62,271 nt of DNA from Ettlia oleoabundans (taxonomy: Eukaryota; Chlorophyta; Chlorophyceae; Chlamydomonadales). Positions 11,486 through 23,700 of this stretch are shown piece after piece. The notes under the pieces are model-generated. The model saw nothing but the letters and a program-made list of their open reading frames with translations, was not told the origin of the DNA and searched no databases. Position 1 is the first letter of the stretch. Each line of letters starts with the position of its first letter. The DNA lies in assembly GCA_019693395.1 (NCBI GenBank), contig JAAMXP010000773.1, positions 1-62,271 of the forward strand, given 5' to 3'. Made by a program: the position numbers and the translations under genes.

Positions 11486-13559
11486 GACTGGGGCAAGTCA
11501 CATACTCACGCTGGTAGCACGTAGGCACGGGGCACATATCAACTGTGATGCAATCAAGCTGTCCTGCCAAGGAGCTCAACAATTAACACCACCACGCAGC
11601 TACCTGCTGTCCACCCACCTGGGGATGAGCCCAAAAGGCGCTCCTCGGCGTCACCAGATGCTGCAGCGGCCAGTGCCCAGCGCGCTGCAAATGGCACATG
11701 TGGTCCGACGCGAAGCAGACAACTGCGGGCATCTGCAGGCGGCTGCAGGCGGTTGCTGCCCACCGCGCAATGTCTAGCGATGCTGGCGCGCGTTGCTGCC
11801 AGGCCTGCAACTACACAGGGCGGGAAACAATGGAGGGTACGAGGCACACTGCTTCAGACGCAGAGGGAGCTGTTGCTGCTGCAGGGCTGGGCTGACGCAA
11901 CCTGCCAAGCAAGATAATGTGCGCTGCCTGCGGCATGCATTGGCAACTGCAGCGCAACATGTAGCAACCGCATGCCAGTTTGGAAGGCAATCTGGGCTTT
12001 CAACCTCGGCGCCGAATGGCACGCAGCAGAAGCACAGCCCCATACGCCATATGGCAGCACATTGTGTCCAGCATGTAGCACCGACTAACCCTGTGTGGTT
12101 ATAAATGGGAGGAACCACCCCAACACACCCACCTGGAAAGCCATCTGGCAGCTGCGCCATGTTGCTGAAGCCTGGGACACTCCCAAGACGGCGCTCCGCT
12201 GCCGGCGCGTGAAGTTTCAAATGCTGCGTGCGGCTGCTGTGTACAAGCGAGTTTCCGAAGCCCTTGCTTCGCAACGCCGGTAGGCCTGCAGGAGACAGCG
12301 AGGGACAACGGCGAAGATAAGAAGGTGCCCTGTCAGCCACACAGGAGCCGTTGCTGCACGCGGCACTTGGCTACTGCACGCTGCCAGACTGCAATATACT
12401 CGAGCGGCTACCGGAGGCTTGCAAGGCACGAGAGCCGGTTATAACGTTACAAATGCGGTGCAGGGGCGTTCCAAGAAGGCAGAGGCACAAGAATCACTGC
12501 AATGTGGCTGTCTGGGCGATACAATCTACAGAACTAAACCACATGGCCACCCGCTTGCGCACAACGGATCATATTGTGAACCATCCATCACATTGTGTTG
12601 CATGCACGCAGTGTTGCACCATTCAACCCAAAGCTTGTTGAGAGACAACTTAAACAGTGCAGTTTGCACACTGCTCAACCCAGCTGTCTACAGGCTCGCA
12701 AAACCTGCAGCTCTATCAGCACCCAGTATGCCAACGCCCAACCGGCACAAACCCACCGCCACCGCGCAAGGCGGCAGCAGAACTCCCCATACTCAGAGCT
12801 GCTGCGGGAACGCGCTTTGTCTGTGCCTGTCCAACGACAGCCATATTGTGGAACACTAGCCCTCTGAACTGCTGCTGGGGCGGCATTTCGCTGGCAATAG
12901 CGGACAGACAAAAGACGATTGAGCAGCGGCCCAGAGCGTCAAGGCCAACACTGACCTGGTCCTAAAGTGGTAGTCGACACAGCAGCCCTCAAACCACCAG
13001 GCTCCGGCGGCAGAGCACTCCACCGCACTTCAGCAGGCTGCGCCATGTTGGGGCGCATGCAAATCCGACGAGTAGAGTGGCCAGGAGGGTGTCAGCTATC
13101 TTTCCGCGAGACTGGAGCGAGACGAACCGTGGCTAAGCTGCCGTGTGTGGTGTGGCCAGCCAGAGCAGGCAAGATACAGAAGCTACCCATTTGGCAGCAA
13201 CACCGGATTACTGCCGGATGCAGCGCGCAAGGCCGGCGGAAGGCTCGACCAAACCACGTTAGTACAGTCCTTGTACTGCTGAAGTCTTTGGGGCGAAAGA
13301 GATGCCGAAAGAAGGAACAGAATGACAGCAATATTGAAGTGAATAATCGGTAACTCAATGTCAGGTTCACCTCGAGTGTGCTCGTACAAACAAATAAATA
13401 GTGTTAAAAGTCGGCTCGTGGCACAATGCAACTCGCGTGCTTTATCGCTTTTTGGAAGCTGTGACCTCGCTTTTCGTCCCACTCAGCTTCATGCCTTTCT
13501 TGCCGCCAGTCTCCTCGCTTGTTTTCTGATAGTTACTTGCCACAGTGGCCGACAGTAAC
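11486..13559. other. Unassigned sequence within the TIR element
   Basis: Open frames occur on both strands but none shows a recognisable domain or consistent splice joins. Possible further 5' exons of the P-loop gene or promoter DNA. Nothing else seen. Confidence 0.4.
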
Positions 13560-15900
13560 CCTCCTCCCCCTATAAACTGGGCCGCCATTCTCGGGACGGA
13601 GCAATCGGCGGCTGGGGCCGGAAGCAATCAAGCCACAGCCTGCGGGCGGCGCCGGAGCCTTTGCCGCAGCCGATGATGAGGTGGGGGGCTCAGAGGATGA
13701 GGGCGAGGGGTTCGGCGATGTTGATTGCGCTGACACCTTTTCAGACACCGCCACTCGCGTTGCCACCGTATTTCCTATGGCTATGTTTTATTTCGACTGA
13801 AATGCTCATTTTATGCCCCCTACTCATGTCCCTCCTTGGGCCCCGCCAGCGTGTCAATAGTAAAGCGGCGAAAAAGCGAAAAAGTGCGCTAATATTCACA
13901 CGACCATATTGTATATTGTAGTAGGTATACTATATTGCCATAGGTCGGCAGTTTCCGCAGGGGCACAGCGCCTGTCTTGGGAAGGCCGCTTGAGCTCATG
14001 ATTGGATCCTCATCATGGCGGATACTTGGTGCGAAAGGATGCACGGGCAAACACACACATTTAGGCAAACTACAAGCCTATTGAGAGGAAGAGCTCAACT
14101 TCTCTGCGTCTAGCCTTGGGGTTATTGAACTTGAACCGTGAGGGCCTCAGCATTTGGTCTTATTCCAGCTGTTGTGGTCTGGTGGTCAGTGCGGGCTTGC
14201 ATCTGTTGGATCCGAGCCAGCATGCAGTGCCTGGAAACGTTGGGCAGGGTGGGCAACTGGAAACTGCGCGTTCACCCCGCCCCAGGAGCAAGTGCGGCGG
14301 TCGCCACAGCAGCGCCCGCTGCCACATCAGCACAACGAGGCTCGCCAGGCTGGCAGCCAGCCGGCAGCAGGCCCGGCTCACCAAGCCAGTCTGCAGGGGG
14401 CTGCAGAACAGGACAGCAAGGGCAGCAGCCTGAACATGAAGTAATTGAGTTGGTTGGCTTGCCAGTTCCTCGTGGGTGGCAGACTGGCCCTGCCCTGTGC
14501 CCCCTCCCAACCCTCCACAGCAGGGGGAGCTTGAATTCAACGACTTGACCATGGAAGACTGTAGCTATTCTGAAAGCGTGGCTGTGGGGGCGGGGTGCGG
14601 CAGCTCAAGGGGCGATGCGCAACCAGAACGGCCGGACCCGCGGGCAGGCTTGCAGCCCCAGCTTCTCCTCTGCTTCCCCCTAGTGTGAAGCCCAGCCAGC
14701 AGCCAGTGCTGGCACCACAACCCCCTCCTTCTCCCGCCGCTCCTCCCTCCCCTCCCCGCCGGCCCCCTGCTCCAGCCAGGGTGCTGCCTGATTACAGCCA
14801 TGTGCCAGACCCTGAGGGGGCACCATCGGCGGGAGTGGTGAAGCGAGTTTGAAGCTACATAATTTCATGGTGCAACCAGCGGTACTGTTTTTGTCGCCTG
14901 CTCCTCCTGTGGTTGGGGTCTTGGCATCGAAAAGTAGAGCTTTTCCACAATGCTACCCCCACTTGACCATGCCCCCTCTACCCCCCTCCACCCCACCCGC
15001 GCTTCATTTTATCCTCCCATCCCAACCCAATCTCCCCAATCCCACCACACCCACCCACAAACACCCCTATCCAGTGCCACCCCACCTGTCCCTGGACTTC
15101 TGTCCCGACGTCAACCTGCTGACAGGCGACAATGGCAGCGGCAAGAGCCCCGTGCTGCAGGCGCTGCAGTGCTGCCTAGGGGCTCGTGCCACGGAGACAG
15201 GGCAGCACCGCTCCATAAAGGAGTGTGTACTGCGGGGAGAGAGGCTAGCGGTGGTGAAGTCGCGCTGGTGGATTTGGTTCAATGTGGGTGCTGATCGCTG
15301 ATGGGTGCAAGAGCTGTAGTGCTTGTGCCATACTGGCTGGTTGGCAGCTGCAAATAACTTCATTTGGTTTGCTCAATTGGCTATGTGGAGGCCATGACAT
15401 GCATGCTCAGCAAGGCAGGCGCGCACTTAATCGTGGATTAGACAACCCGCGTCCCCCACACCCACCTACCCACCACCAAAATTCTACGCACGCCCGCTCG
15501 CCTGCCCGCCCGCCCGCCCGCCGCCTACCTACACACTACCAAAACCACCACCTGGTACCGCTACGTTTGCCTTTACATCAGTGCCTTTCTCCTGCTTCCC
15601 TCCGCAGGACCTATGCGCACTTGCTGGGAGACAACGAGAATGTGGGCAAGATGGAGGAATTGCTATGTATCACTATATGATACACTGATACAGTTGGGCC
15701 GGGAGGAGGGAGCCAAAGGGGGCCTGCGGGCCCCCCTTGTGACCCCCCGGCTCATCGCTAGCACCAAACGGTATTGCTGGATCAGAACGCTGCCAATGTG
15801 GAGGCGCTGCAGCAGGAGGTGGAGGCCAAGGAGGCCCTGCTGCACCACATGCACGGTGGGGTGAGTTGGTAAATGGCAGACGGCCGGGGTTCTGGGTGTG
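13560..15900 (+). pseudogene. SMC6-like fragment (decayed)
   Basis: SMC6 is an ATPase arm of the SMC5/6 chromosome-maintenance complex. Pieces in order: an acidic N-terminal stretch with DDEVGGSEDEGEGFGD (about 13660-13720); a Pro-rich exon from 14686 ending GVVKR; the LHNFM block where SMC6 has its N-terminal strand; and at 15100-15245 DVNLLTGDNGSGKSPVLQAL, a Walker A. RTYAHLLGDNENVGKMEEL and the coiled coil QNAANVEALQQEVEAKEALL follow near 15610-15860. Single bases are missing at about 14850 (GTT TGA AG where the frame needs one more base) and again at about 15080. The hinge, second coiled coil and C-terminal ATPase half were not found. Identification of the family is firm; function is not expected. 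Confidence 0.72.
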
Positions 15901-17742
15901 AAAAGGGTGGGGGTAAGGTGGGAAAAGTGTGGGTATGGTGTGTCTGGGTGGGTGGGTGGGCGTGGGTGTGGGCGTTTGTGTTTTGGGGGGCGAGGTAAAG
16001 GGTCCGCCTGCCCGCCTGCTCGCTCTTGTCATTCTCCCTGCCTTCTGTCCTTTTACTGTTTACCCCTCCTGACTGTACCGTGCTTTGACGCTGTGTTCCT
16101 TGGTTGTTCTCTGCTTATTGCTGTGGTGCAGGAGTGAAGGCGTGGCAGGCGCACCACGCCCAGTTGCTGAAGTGCCAGGCTTGAGGGGAGGTGGAAAGAC
16201 TGGAGAGGGCACAGGCGCGGAGCGCTGGTTGAATCGTCTGTTCTGTCCCTGCTGTGCTGCGCTGTGCTGCGCTGTGCTAGTTTGTGCTGCGCTGTGACGA
16301 GCTGTGTTATGTTGTGCTGTGCTACACGTGCCATGCCGTGTCTAACGAAGCTGGCCATTTGACCCTTCAATCTCCTCTTGTAAAGCTACTCTCCTGACAA
16401 TGTCAACAAGCAGCCAGGCCGGAGCGTGCTACAACCTGCATCGCACAATGCTCTTTCTACCGCAACCGTGCTGCCCTGGATGATGCTTCGATTTGCCGCT
16501 AACGTCACATGGACGCAGTATTGGACTCGTCAGAGGGCCCATCGAGTTTTACCCTGCAAAGCATCCTAGCCCATTCTGCCCGTATGCCCACCGCTGCCCC
16601 CAGGACTACCTAGGCCGGTGCAAACCATTTGTGCACTACTTTGGTGGCTGTGGGCATCACCTTATGCACAAGATGCGCTGCATGCACCATGGCCAAACCG
16701 TCATGGTCCTGGTGAGTGCTATTCAAGCTATCTAAGTGGTGCCCGAGCGCCTCTCCATGACAGCGAGGGTGGTGAGCGGTCAGCCCGCAACCTACCGCTC
16801 GCCCTCCTCGCAGACCAGGAAACACTACCCCTGATTTTATCTCCTTTTACATGTAGAACACCAGCGGTTCTGTTTCGCGGATCGCCTGAGCCAAATGGCA
16901 CCTGAGGAGATGAAAATGGTGTGCATTGAGGTGGGCCATACCACAGACACCGGCCTACCCAATGCAATATGTCGCAAGATGCAGCAGCACAGCTCGTGGA
17001 TGGAGTACCTTCAGTAACTGGACGGTGCACTGGTCACCGCCACTGCAGCGGATGCGCTCTGCCGCTGCGGGGTGGACGCTCAACGCACCTGAAAGGCCGT
17101 TACCAAGATCATTTGCATTGCCCCCAGTTACTACTGCATGTTTAATCATGCTAGGAATCGACTCAAGGACAGGCTGCTGAGTGGCACCGTGGACCCAGGC
17201 TATGCATCCACCTGTGTGGGGAGGGTGTGGCAGGCCGCGCCGCCAGCCTATCGCCGCATCTCCCCCTCAAGTCACCCACGTGTGTCATCCTTCTTCTTCT
17301 TGTTCTTTAAGCCCACCGTGTATAGTAACCAGGGTGACGCTCAGGACGTCACCGCAGCCACCATGGCAGCCACAAGCAGCGCTGGGACATGGAGCCGATT
17401 GCAGCTGCCAGCCACGAGGTGGCGACACAATTTGCGCATGCTTCGAAGACGTGCCCATGTCTAATATAATGCCATTATACCAAAAGTGGTTGACACAACA
17501 TAGTCAGAGGTGGAGGCACATACAGTATACAGCAGGGTGGAAAGTGCACCTAAACGGGGTTCACGGCCCAGGCCAGCTTCGCCCAAGGCCCGACTCCTGC
17601 GCGGTTTTCCTCAAAGCCTTTGCTGCACACTCACCTGATAGGGGCTAAAAGGTGGGAGCCAATCCCGTGCTGTCCTGCTGGCAGGCCCACTGATCCTGCA
17701 TATGACCAATTTGGCACAGCCTCCGCAGGGCTTCAAACAAAT
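15901..17742. other. Right arm of the TIR element, no confident gene
   Basis: Holds a degenerate GCTGTGCTGC pentamer tract at about 16250-16330. Plus-strand frames at about 16560-16730 and 16860-17010 are protein-like: one is Cys/His-rich (FGGCGHHLMHKMRCMHHGQ), the other reads MAPEEMKMVCIEVGHTTDTG. They could be remains of a transposon-encoded protein, but I recognise no family. Confidence 0.35.
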
Positions 17743-17817
17743 TCGATTTAGCCTTTAGTCAATATAAAGTCGATGGGACAGCACTGCAGCAGTTTATGCC
17801 CTCCAGTGATGGGGCTG
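17743..17817 (-). repeat. Right terminal inverted repeat
   Basis: On the minus strand begins CAGCCCCATCACTGG and ends GGCTAAATCGA, pairing with 4675-4749. Confidence 0.88.
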
Positions 17818-18480
17818 GCTGCTTCTGAGGGGTTGAGCGCTGCATGGACCTTGAGCCTTTGGCCGGGGTAGGTCTGCGGCTCTGTCCAAAGGGGGGCTCG
17901 GGCCCAGGGAAGGCCGATGCCTGGCTGGCAAGCCCAAGATGGCCTGCCAACGTCTGAGACACAGCCCCGCTGCATCAGAGGCGCTATGGGGCAATGAGAG
18001 GGCCGGATTCCCTGGTGGAAAGAAGAACGGCACCATGGCATTTTGCATAGCGCTCCAACCCCTGGATTTATGATAAGCTTACTGCCCAAGGATCTGGTGG
18101 TGGCAGGAGGAGGCCCCCCAGAGCAGTTGTGGGCGCATGGCCGGCACTTCCTGCCGCCGCTGTAGCCGCTGCCAGCGCAAGCCCCTACGGCTGCCTTGCA
18201 AGACAATTGCCTTCCTACATGCGGCCAAGCAAGTATACGTAACATTCGGCAGCTGGTCGCTGCCCTGATCGTCTTAACGGGGCTTGGCACACCCTGTCCA
18301 TCCGGCATTGAGGCCGCTACAGCTGCTGGCTGCTGGCAGGCCCTCAAGGGGCCCATTCTGCTTGATTCTTCTCCGACAATGGCAGAAGCTCAGAGCACCC
18401 TACAGGAAGAAGTACGGGGGCCTTCAGAAAAAGCAGAAAGCTTCTTGATTATTAAAGCCCGACACAGTCTGCATGTGTTC
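17818..18480 (-). pseudogene. Copy D: 5' half of the repeat-family gene
   Basis: Aligns without large gaps to 25600-26170 of copy C, starting at GCTGCTTCTGAGGGGTTGAG immediately outside the right TIR. The same orientation as copy B, and homology that is complementary to it, show the two were one copy before the insertion. It carries no recognisable domain. Confidence 0.65.
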
Positions 18481-19620
18481 AGCTAGTGCAGAAAGCGCTT
18501 GCCGCTGCCTCTAATGCCACTGCAGCTGCGGCTGCGACTACTGGAACTGTGGCTCCGGTTCCGCCCCCTGTGCCTGCCTTGCTGCCCGCTTCGCCTGCCG
18601 CCGCCCTTGCTCCGGCTGCGGCTGCGGCTGGATGCACTGCTTTGGCCCCTGCTGCCACTGCGTCTCCTGGCGCTGCTCGACCACCCCCTGCTGCGGCTGC
18701 TCCTGCTCTGCCGCTGGCGCCTCCTGCCACCTCCAGACCGCCTGGCATCCGGAGCAAGGGGCGATGCCAGGTGGTGGCTTCTTTCCTGGAACATTTCCAG
18801 CAGGTCACGATTCTTGTCCAGGAAGTGTCGCTGGGTGTAGTACGGGGAGGGGCCCGCAGCATGGGCTGGCCTCGCAAGCGTCAGCAGCTTGGGAGGGCCG
18901 ACGCCGCAGGGCGCTGCGTGTGCCTGCAGGCAACAAGCAAAGGACGATAGTAAAAGCATGAACGCCGCCGCCGGCAATGGGTTCAGTGCATGTGCATGTG
19001 CGTGTTTTACATCTGCCTAACCGCAACGGAACTTGCGACACAGATGGCTTGCGTGAGGGAAAGTAAGCAATGCAATAGAGAGGCCCTAACAGAGCTGCAA
19101 GCACGGGTTGGATGCGCTCCAGGCACATAACAATATTGCAACAAGCAAACACTAGCAGCCCCACTCACAAAGATGCAGCTGGGCCCTCTGATGCATCCAG
19201 CGGCCGTCTGATGCTCAAAGCCGCACGGCAGCAGGAAAGCTGGGATGCGTTCTGGGCTGCCGCTGACCCAGTCACCGCCATCCTGCCTGCACCAAGAAGA
19301 AAGGAAAGGGAGCAATCCTCCTGTCAGCTCCTGCTTCTCCCTCCCAGCTGACTGCAGGGATGTGTTGCAGCCAATTGAAATTTTGTTGATAGGTTGTTGT
19401 GAACGCATGACGGTGTGAGCACGCTCTCAACAAAAGCCTGCCCGTGTCATCCTTGTGGGTTGTGGCATCAGCAGACAAACAGAAATCACAAGCCAGGCAA
19501 CATGCATAGCTGCACCAAGTGGCCACACTCTCCTGTCAAAGGCTCGCAGCTCGCAGTAGTCTCTGGCCACCCACACACAGTCCGGCAGGTACTTGCCGCA
19601 GAAGCCACCAAAGTCACGGC
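18481..19620 (-). CDS. Multi-exon gene ending in an Arg/Ser-rich tail
   Basis: The last exon candidate (about 18850-18483, minus strand) reads YYTQRHFLDKNRDLLEMFQ and then an Arg/Ser-rich tail with repeated RSRS, RSRSRSK and SSSSRSRS units, like tails of splicing-associated proteins. An upstream candidate exon at about 19510-19620 reads HLALQACRDFGGFCGKYLPD. Exon joins between them were not resolved. It may be the 3' end of the same transcript as the Gln-rich gene at 20763-24025. The opposite-strand Ala-rich frame over the tail is a shadow of the GC-rich repeat. RNA-binding or splicing role is inference from composition only. Confidence 0.35.
18985..19062. repeat. Dispersed repeat R1, copy 2
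   Basis: Same element as 939-1020, differing at only a few positions, including CTGCCTAACC against CTGCCAAACC. Confidence 0.7.
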
Positions 19621-20690
19621 AGGCCTGCAGCGCCAGGTGGCCTGGGAATGTGTGTGTGTGAAGGCTATGGTAGCGGCGATGTGGAGCACGGTGATGGAGT
19701 GGCCTGGAAGGCTAATGGATGAGCGGGCCGGGTGATGATCTTGGTGGTGGTCCTGATAGTGGAGAGGGGGAGGAGGAGAGGGGGCGAAGGGACATAAGTA
19801 AAGCAGGGAATCTGCAGGAGGCTGTTTGCTTCCGGCGCAGCCTAAGCAATCTGGCTTGGAAAACGCAAGACACAGCTCGCGAAGGCCATGCCGTCATGAC
19901 ATGTCTGCTATGCACATACATACAAAGAGAGATGCACATATTCGCTTTTAACGCTGACGGTAGAGCGGCAAGGTGCCCTGGGGTGCTTATCGCAAGCTTG
20001 CTTGCGATGGGCAGTCTGCAGCACGCAGCGGAAGCGGTTCGCGCACCTCAAAGTAAAGCATTGCGTCCATCCCAGGCGCACCTGTCACAGCATCACGTAC
20101 ATAGCTGCAGTGCAACAAGGAAGCATCGGTATTGCAATGAGAAAGATACGAGTGGGGTTTCTTTCGGTGCATTGTGGAAAGAACTCAAGGATTGGACCAA
20201 GTGCATCTCTGCAAGAGGACAGCTGCCATGAGCGCCAGACCATGGCTGGCAGGTTGGCTGGTGCGTGGTGCATATGCTGTGGTATATATGGCATGCTGTG
20301 CTGTGCTGTGCTGCGCTATACTGTGATATTATGAGCTCACTAGTCTGTCATGCTTTGCCATGCCATTTACGCTGGGCTGCACTACGCTTGACAACCAGGC
20401 AAAGCCCCCCTCAAAACATGCATGCTGGTGGGCCTCTCACTTGACATGGGCTCTCATGCGCGGCTGATCTTGAAGGTGCTGCAAGATGCTCCGCTTGTAC
20501 TGCAGGAAACTAACAGCACCTGCTTGCAGGGAACGAAGCAAAAACACTGGTTGAATGTGTCGGCGGTTTATCTCATATTCGGGGGGTTACGGCCACTGTA
20601 CAGCTACAGGAGTCGAACAGCACAGCAACACGAATAGGCAGCGCATGGCATGGCAGAGAACGGCGGAGCACATCACATCACAGCACACCA
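19621..20690. other. No gene recognised
   Basis: Short frames on both strands only. A small GCTGTGCTGTGCT tract lies near 20290-20330. Probably intron or spacer. Confidence 0.4.
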
Positions 20691-20760
20691 CAGCACAGCA
20701 CAGCACAGCACAGCACAGCACAGCACAGCACAGCACAGCACAGCACAGCACAGCACAGCA
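20691..20760 (+). repeat. (CAGCA)14 pentamer microsatellite
   Basis: Seventy bases of uninterrupted CAGCA. Degenerate relatives of the same pentamer or its complement occur near 5100, 16280, 20300 and 43800. Confidence 0.95.
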
Positions 20761-20762
20761 GC

Positions 20763-23700
20763 AGAACACAGAAAGCAATGCCACGTTCCATAACAAGTGC
20801 CTGCTTATTGATGATGGCAGCACCTGAGGCGGGGTACACGGTGCAATTGTCGCTGCTGCCTTGCACTGTGAAGAGATGTGGGCGCTGCTCGAGGAACCCG
20901 GCAAGCGCCGCAAGTAGCGCCTGCCGGCGCTGCCCCGCTGCTGCTACAAATGGCGGCAGGGAGCCACCAATGGCAGTGAGAAGGCGGGTAGTGCTGAGCC
21001 CGCTGTGCTGCGAGGTTGTCGGATGCAAGAGCTGCTGCACACGAGCCCACTCCAGGTTCCAAGCCGGGTCCTGACAAGGGTGGGGGCAGGCGGGCAAGTT
21101 TTGGCACGCGGGCAAGCGTGCAGGCCGAATCTGACACCAGCAGAATGGTATACCGGTAACGAAAAGTAGGCAGGCAAGCAAGGAGGGCGACGGAAGAACG
21201 CAGGAGAGCAGGCGCGTGGGCGGGCAGCAGGCAGGCGGCCAGGGAGGCACCAGTCAGCTTTGAACAGGAAACGCTGCGCCTTACCCGGAAGCTGGTGTCT
21301 GGCCCTTCCTTGCCGTGCCCGGCAGAGGCAGCAATTTGAGGTGAGAAAGGCTGGAAGCTGGTTGGACGCAGGCCCTTACTGTGGCTGCTGCTCCTGCTCC
21401 TGCCTCTCCTCTCCCTACATCCTTTGCCCCTGCTTCTGCTGCTGCTGAGGCTGCTGGCCCGCCTCTTCTGGCCGCTCTCCCTGCTCCTGCCTCTACTGCT
21501 GCTCCTGCCCCTGTGCCTGCCTTGCCCCTTCAGGCCTGTTCCGCTGCGAGCATTACTCCCATTGATGCTATGACCACTGCTTTTGTTGCCGGTGCGCCTC
21601 CTTCCAACGCTTTACTCCTACCCCTGCTGCAGCTGAGGCTGCTGCTGCTGCCTGCACGGCGTCTGATCCGCCTCCCTGCTCGCCGATCTCTGCCTCTAAT
21701 GCCGCTCCGGCTGAGGCTGCGGCGGCGGCTGCTGTGCCTACCGCCCCTTCCTTTGCGGCTGGTGCTCCTGCCTCGGCTTGGGCCGCTGCTGTTGCTCCTG
21801 CCCCTGCGCCGGTTCCTGCTGCGACTGCTGCTGCTGGTTGTGCTGATGCTGTGGCGTATGCGCTCCTAGCTTCTGTTCCTGGTCCTGTGGCCATCCTGTC
21901 CCTGTCGCCTGCCCAAAGGCGCTCCACCACAACCCCGGAGCTGTGTCTGTTCGGCTGACATTCTCTCAACCACGGGCAGGGCTTCAGCGGCAGCTGCCTC
22001 CCGGGCCTGACCCCGAGAGCTCTTGCTGCTGCCACCAGCTGCCTCACCCTCATTCCAGCCATCCTCCCTCTTCTGCTGCTTCTTCTGCTCTTGCACACCC
22101 TGATGAACCTCCACTAATTCCTGCTCCACCTCATGCCACCCTGTCCAGCAATTGTTGCCAGCCTCACCAGCCTCAGCAGGGCTTGTCTGAGAGCTGCCCT
22201 GGATATGGTGCTGGGCAGCAGGCTGACCTGGCGGCAGCAGCTCAGCTGGCGTTACTTGAGCTGGCAGCAGCTGATGTTGCCGCTGCTGTGCAGCCGGCTG
22301 CGACATTGGTCGAGCTGCCGGTGGCTGAGTTGGCGGGTGTGGCTGCTGAGCTGCAGGTGACTGTCGAGCTGGCAGCTGTAGCCGAGCTGGCTGCGACACC
22401 GGTTGAGCTGGCAGAGGCAGCTGAGCTGGCAATGGCTGAGCTGGCAGCACTGGCAGCTGCTGAGCTGGCAGCACTGGCCGCTGAGCTGGCAGCAGCAGCT
22501 GGCTTGGCGTGAGCTGACCTGGCGGCGGTCGCTGCCTTGCAGGCAGCAGCTGGCCTGGTCGCAGCTGCTGTGCTGACGGCTGCCGCGCTGGGGCTGGCGC
22601 TGGCGGCACCTGCCAGAAGCCCCCCGCATACAACTCCTGCTCCTCCTCCTTAATCTTTTCTTTTTGAAGGACTTTGTTCTCTTTGTCTGATGGGGCATCC
22701 TCCTGGTTGTCTTCCCCCTCCAGAACCTCCTTCTCCGCCTTTCGTCCTCTTCTCCCTCCCCTTCTTTTGAAGATTCAAAAAGAGAGCTGAAGGCCCGCTG
22801 GGTTTGCCGCCTGGGCACCGCCTCATCTCCCGACTGATGTGGCAGCTGCACAACCGTAGGCAGCGGGTGCAGCTGGGCCTCTCGAGGTTGGGGCAGCTGC
22901 ACAGCACTAGGCTCTGGCTGCTCATACAGTACTGGCTGCTACACCGGCTGCTCTTGGAGTGGCTGCTGCACCGGCTGCTGCTGCTCCTGCATCAGCTGCC
23001 GCTGCTGTTGGTGCTGTGGCGGTTGTGGCAAATGGTGGCCCCATGGTTGACTGCAGGTGCTGCAGCTGCTCCTGTGATGGCTGCTGCTGCAATGGCTGCT
23101 GTTTCTGTGCTGCTGGTTGCTGAAGTGTTGGCATGCGGACTGAGTGCAGGTGGTGCTGGTGCTGCTGTGGTGCAAGGGATGGCGGTGGCACTTGGGGGGG
23201 CTGCCTGTGCTGCTGGAGCTGCTGTGGCGGGTTTGATGGCGGTGCCACCTGAAAGGGTAACATGTGCTGCTGCAGCGGCGGCAGCGGGGGCGGCGGTGGC
23301 GGCTGCTGTGGTGGTGGTGCCCGGGTCGCCTGCAGGCGGCGCTGCACGAGGTGCAGCCTGGGGTCGCGAGGAGGCTGAAAGGGCATCAAAGTTGGTAGTT
23401 GCTGCACCTGGCTGTTGGCTGCTGTGCCAGTGGCAGCGGCTGTTTTGCCTGCTGGAGCTGGCGGCTGTGCTTCAGTAGTCACCGGAAAAGAGTGAAGCTG
23501 CAGGTGCTGCATCTGGCTTTTGGTCGCTGCACCTTCCAATACATGCGACGTTGTTGCTGCAGCTGTTGCTAAGGAGTGTGGCAGCAGGGACTGTGCCTGG
23601 CTGGCATCACAGCCACTTGGCACTGATGGCGGCAGCGCCTCCACAGCTTCTGCTGTTGCTCCGCGCATGGGCAGGTACTGCGTCTGGGTACTGCCACTGG

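Larger units (their letters stand above)
4675..17817. mobile_element. 13.1-kb TIR-bounded insertion (putative large DNA transposon)
   Basis: The ends are 75-bp inverted repeats matching at 71 positions. Outside them, the left flank (copy B) and right flank (copy D) are the two halves of one repeat-family copy. Joined, they read CGCCACTGGGCTGCTTCTG, aligning base for base with CGCCATTGGGTTGCCCCTG in uninterrupted copy C. GCT occurs at both junctions, a possible 3-bp target duplication, with two extra bases (CA) on the left. Inside are a P-loop gene in an open spliced frame (6631-10440), a coiled-coil exon (11210-11485) and an SMC6 relic (13560-15900). No transposase was recognised, so the superfamily is open. 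A simple inversion would not leave both halves in the same orientation, as seen here. Confidence 0.7.

Noticed and set aside
4675..17817. Simple chromosomal inversion with breakpoints in an inverted repeat
   Set aside because: Inverting this segment back would not bring copy B and copy D halves together in any new way; they are already in the same orientation and simply need the segment removed.
18486..18950. Plus-strand Ala/Pro-rich frame of 154 residues
   Set aside because: It is the complement of the minus-strand Arg/Ser-rich frame in GC-rich repetitive DNA. The minus frame has a better-ordered upstream part.
21381..22512. Long plus-strand Ala/Leu/Pro frames
   Set aside because: Low-complexity shadows of the minus-strand Gln-rich gene; no domain and no splice logic.
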